From: Bosea sp. BIWAKO-01 | GTDB taxonomy: Bacteria > Pseudomonadota > Alphaproteobacteria > Rhizobiales > Beijerinckiaceae | Direction of reading: 5' to 3' | Assembly: GCF_001748145.1 (NCBI RefSeq) | Contig: NZ_BCQA01000001.1 | Span: forward strand, 1,671,501-1,735,500 | DNA length: 64,000 nt | Shown: positions 61,343 to 64,000 of the stretch, in pieces | Numbering within the stretch: position 1 is the first letter of the stretch | Layout of the letters: every line of letters begins with the position of its first letter | The notes under the pieces: generated by a model | What the model saw: the letters and a program-made list of their open reading frames with translations, nothing else | Databases searched by the model: none | Told to the model about the DNA's origin: nothing | Program-made: the position numbers and the translations under genes

Positions 61343-61520
61343 CGAGCCAACTGCCGCAACAGGATCATTCTCTCCGACCCGATAACGACAATTCTCAGCA
61401 GTTTATTGCTTGCCATTGCTAACTCAGAGCGTCACAGTTTCTTCACGCCACTGAGAAACATTGACGTCCCGTTGGTACGCGGGGCCAAGATTAACCTAAC
61501 GCTATCGCGAGGAGAATGCC

Positions 61521-62603
61521 GTGTCGGCTCTCTCTAGTACCAATTCAGGGATCCCGGGCGGAGCGGTCTTCGTTCAGAATTTCTCGACCAAGGGACTGCC
61601 CCCGGAGGATCAGTTCGACGCGTGGCGTTCTCTGCTCTCCGAGACGATCGATCTCCTGCCTACGCCGGACGGACCCGAGCCATTCGAAGCCGAGTTTTCC
61701 TCGTGGAGCTTCGGCGACGTCGTCCTGACCAGGACACTCTACGCCGACGCCCCTGCCCGCCATTGGCGGCACAGGCCGCGGTCCTTCATGGATCATTGGT
61801 GCGTGGTGCTCGCGCACTCCTGTTCGCCCGAGTGCAACCAGCTTTCCCTGAGGCCGCCGGAGCGGCAAGGCAATCTCAGCTTCCGCTCGCTCGCCATGCC
61901 GTTCGAAGGCCAGGCCCAGGACACGGAAGTCCTGACGCTATTCCTGCCCCGGAACTTTTGCCGGGAGGAACTCGTCGATTTCGAGCGGGCGCACGATCTG
62001 GAAATCAACCCCGAGCTGGGCGCCCTGCTCACGGGCTACATGGAGAATCTGGCTCGGCAACTGCCACATATCTCGGCGGAGCACGCACAGGGCCTCGCCA
62101 CCGCGACGCGTTCGCTGGTCGCGGCCTGCATCGCGCCGCGGGTCGAACGCTCCGAGGCTGCGGAGGTACCGCTGACCTCCCTTCTGATCGATCGTGCCCG
62201 TCGCGTCGTCCGGCAGAACATGGCCTCCCCCGAGTTTGGTCCCGAGCGGCTGGCACGCCTCATGGCGATGTCCCGCTCCAAGCTTTATCGGCTGTTCGAG
62301 AGCACGGGGGGCGTCGCTCATTTCATCAATCGCGAAAGGCTGCGCGAGGCGCATCGCCGGCTCGCGTCGACTCGCGATGTCCTGTCGATCCACGTCATCG
62401 GCAATGAAGTGGGCTTCATCGATCATTCGACCTTCAGCCGCGCATTCCGACGTGAGTTCGGCTACAGCCCCACGGAGGCGCGCGAAAGGCACCTGACCAA
62501 GATCTCCTCGCTCCCGTCTGACCTTGCCCAGCAGGATGCGGCGCCGGACGGTGCATTGGGAGGGAGTGGGAATGAACGCGCCGCACACAGCCTTGCGGGC
62601 TAG
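61521..62603 (+). CDS. AraC-family transcriptional regulator
   Basis: 360 residues from a GTG at 61521, preceded by CGAGGAGA. The N-terminal AraC_binding_2-like domain (about 30-200, FDAWRSLLSETIDLLP) is followed by two HTH motifs: FGPERLARLMAMSRSKLYRLFE and IGNEVGFIDHSTFSRAFRREFGYSPTEAR. It is probably a local activator of the MFS gene 24 bases downstream. Ligand unknown. Confidence 0.87.
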   Translation: MSALSSTNSGIPGGAVFVQNFSTKGLPPEDQFDAWRSLLSETIDLLPTPDGPEPFEAEFSSWSFGDVVLTRTLYADAPARHWRHRPRSFMDHWCVVLAHSCSPECNQLSLRPPERQGNLSFRSLAMPFEGQAQDTEVLTLFLPRNFCREELVDFERAHDLEINPELGALLTGYMENLARQLPHISAEHAQGLATATRSLVAACIAPRVERSEAAEVPLTSLLIDRARRVVRQNMASPEFGPERLARLMAMSRSKLYRLFESTGGVAHFINRERLREAHRRLASTRDVLSIHVIGNEVGFIDHSTFSRAFRREFGYSPTEARERHLTKISSLPSDLAQQDAAPDGALGGSGNERAAHSLAG

Positions 62604-62626
62604 CCGAAGAGCATGAGCGTCTCGGC

Positions 62627-63834
62627 ATGAAGGGGGCGACGGGGCGCCTCTCCTTTCTCTATGCGGCCCTTTTCTTCGAGCTCGGCGTCAATCTGCCGTT
62701 CTTTCCGCTCTGGCTGCGCGCGCAATCGCTTGGTGACGATGCGATCGGCATCGTGCTTGCCGCACCGCTGCTGACCCGCATCATCGCAAATCCGGTCGTT
62801 GGCGTCCTCGCGGACCGGAGCGTGCGCATGACCATCGCGCTGGTCGCCTGCTCCGCGGCTGTCGTCATCGGCACAGGTTTTCTCGCCTTTGCCGCAGGCT
62901 TCCTGCCAATCCTGCTGCTGGTGATTGCGATCGCGCTCGCCCAGGGTCCACTGATCGCCCTGACCGATGCCGTAACCCTGCGCAGCCTCGAGGGCTTGCG
63001 CTCGGCAGAGCTGCGCTACGGGCGGATTCGCCTGTGGGGCTCGGCGGGCTTTGCGCTCGCCAATCTCTCGGCGGGCTGGATGCTCGACTGGCTGCCGATC
63101 TCGTCCATCATCGGAATGTTGCTGCTATCGGCGCTTGCCACAGCGCTGGCCACGGCCGCCGTCGCAACCATTCGCCTGCCGGAGAGATCAGCCCCTTCCG
63201 ATGAGAGGGACGGGGTGGTGGAAAAGCCGCGTTTGCTGATCCTGACGATTGCCGGCGCAGCACTCGTCCAGGCGAGCCATGCCGCCGTCTACGGCTTCAG
63301 CACGTTGCACTGGCAAAGCCTCGGCATTTCCGGGGGTACCATGGGAAGCCTCTGGGCGGCGGGCATCGCGTCCGAGATCACATTCTTCAGCCTGCTCGGA
63401 TACATCATACGGGGCTCGGCCGGAGCAGGCGTGCTGCTGGCCGCCAGCGGCGCTGTCGCCACATTGCGCTGGGCCGGCATGGCTCTCGACCCGGATATCG
63501 CCTTCGTCGTCCTGTTGCAGTTGACCCATGGCCTGACCTTCGGCGCGACGCATCTGGCCAGCATCTTCCTGCTCGCGAAGTTCGCGCCGCGCAGCATGCT
63601 GGCCCAGGCTCAGTCCTGGCTTGCCGCCGGATGGGCCGGGGTGATGGCGGCTCTGACGACCCTTGCCGGCTATCTCTACGGCTCGTGGGGGAGCATGTTT
63701 ATGGCCTGATGGCGATCGCTTCCGGCATCGGCTTCCTCTTGCTGATCCCCGTCGCAGCCAGCTTGAGACGGGAGGATACGGCTCCGCACCAGGGGCCTCC
63801 AGACGCCGAGTACCCTGTCCCAAAATTGGGATGA
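62627..63834 (+). pseudogene. MFS_1-like transporter with a probable one-base frameshift near its end
   Basis: The first frame (62627-63709) encodes 360 residues: helix 1 LYAALFFELGVNLPFFPLWL, VVGVLADRSVRM, LWGSAGFALANLSAG, and so on through helix 11. It then ends GSWGSMFMA. The next frame, open to 63834, continues the missing twelfth helix (GLMAIASGIGFLLLIPVAASL) and a hydrophilic tail. Adding one G to the GGGGG run at 63687-63691 joins both into about 402 residues, a normal length for the 3-phenylpropionate-transporter-like group. It is either a true mutation or a sequencing error in a homopolymer. Confidence 0.7.
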
Positions 63835-63981
63835 CCAGCGCAGAGTTGGGATTCTGAGCTAATCCGCGCTTCCCGGACTGTTGGTAGCGTCCGTCCCTGC
63901 CGCCCGAAGAGATTGGCGACGGACCCTTGTCTTGCGCCCGAGGTTCCACGGCCTCTGCCTTGCGGTTGCCAGAGGAAGAAC

Positions 63982-64000
63982 ATGATGCTTTTGAATGACT
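63982..64000 (+). CDS. Start of a gene running off the right edge
   Basis: ATGATG at 63982 follows AGAGGAAG (63971-63978) at good spacing; only MMLLND is visible. Nothing can be said of function. Confidence 0.3.

Noticed and set aside
61461-61496. TTGACG followed by an AT-rich patch as promoter of the AraC gene
   Set aside because: No well-spaced -10 element; too weak to list.
59956-63828. A 14-base match CTGTCCCAAAATTG at 59956-59969 and 63815-63828
   Set aside because: Too short and without flanking similarity; no sign of a mobile-element end.

Overview
The window is gene-dense, GC-rich DNA with tightly packed operons. It carries TRAP, Liv and Dpp-type ABC transport systems, many GntR/RpiR/AraC/LysR-type regulators and a rhizobial-style PhoR kinase fragment. 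This points to an alphaproteobacterium of the Hyphomicrobiales, perhaps a soil or plant-associated Bosea-like genus. The organism is inferred from gene style only. I see no rRNA, tRNA, CRISPR array, insertion sequence or phage gene.

Layout. 1-8830: end of a PhoR-type kinase, a small M15-type peptidase, an LPG-synthase-type membrane protein, an ABC-F ATPase with a possible leader peptide and overlapping hairpin, a methyltransferase-like protein, an SbmA/YddA-like exporter with a degenerate ATPase domain, two small unknown genes and a nitroreductase. 8852-28887: a surface-glycan and secretion locus. It holds a type I secretion ABC protein and HlyD adaptor, a 264-residue RTX protein made almost only of calcium-binding nonapeptides, and then a long, mostly translationally coupled operon. 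That operon encodes two GT2-like proteins, two GT4 glycosyltransferases, a methyltransferase, two polysaccharide pyruvyl transferases, a secreted beta-propeller-like protein, a coiled-coil membrane protein and a GSCFA protein. A MarR regulator and another GT4 enzyme lie next door. The layout recalls S-layer loci where an RTX protein, its type I exporter and the genes for its polysaccharide anchor sit together.

28895-37273: an amidohydrolase diverges from a dipeptide-type ABC transporter operon that ends in an RpiR-type regulator. 37408-43887: acylphosphatase, then a GntR (FadR-like) regulator coupled to a TRAP transporter and two enolase-superfamily dehydratase-like enzymes, which together look like sugar-acid uptake and catabolism. 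43980-52532: a GntR regulator and SDR enzyme diverge from a Liv-type ABC operon in which LivM, LivG and LivF are one polypeptide, followed by a hydroxyacyl dehydrogenase and a beta-keto-acid cleavage enzyme. The latter pair is compatible with carnitine-like or other 3-hydroxy acid degradation.

52573-64000: a LysR remnant, an MFS transporter, a poorly coding stretch with a small secreted protein, an SLC13-type carrier, an M20 peptidase and AbgT-type transporter, an alpha/beta-hydrolase lipoprotein, an AraC regulator and an MFS gene whose last membrane helix is cut off by a probable one-base frameshift.

Recurrent regulatory structure is notable. Each of the three solute-binding-protein genes is followed by a strong stem-loop without a U-tract, and the RTX gene has one too. 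Clear palindromes sit at the promoters of both GntR genes and upstream of the RTX gene.
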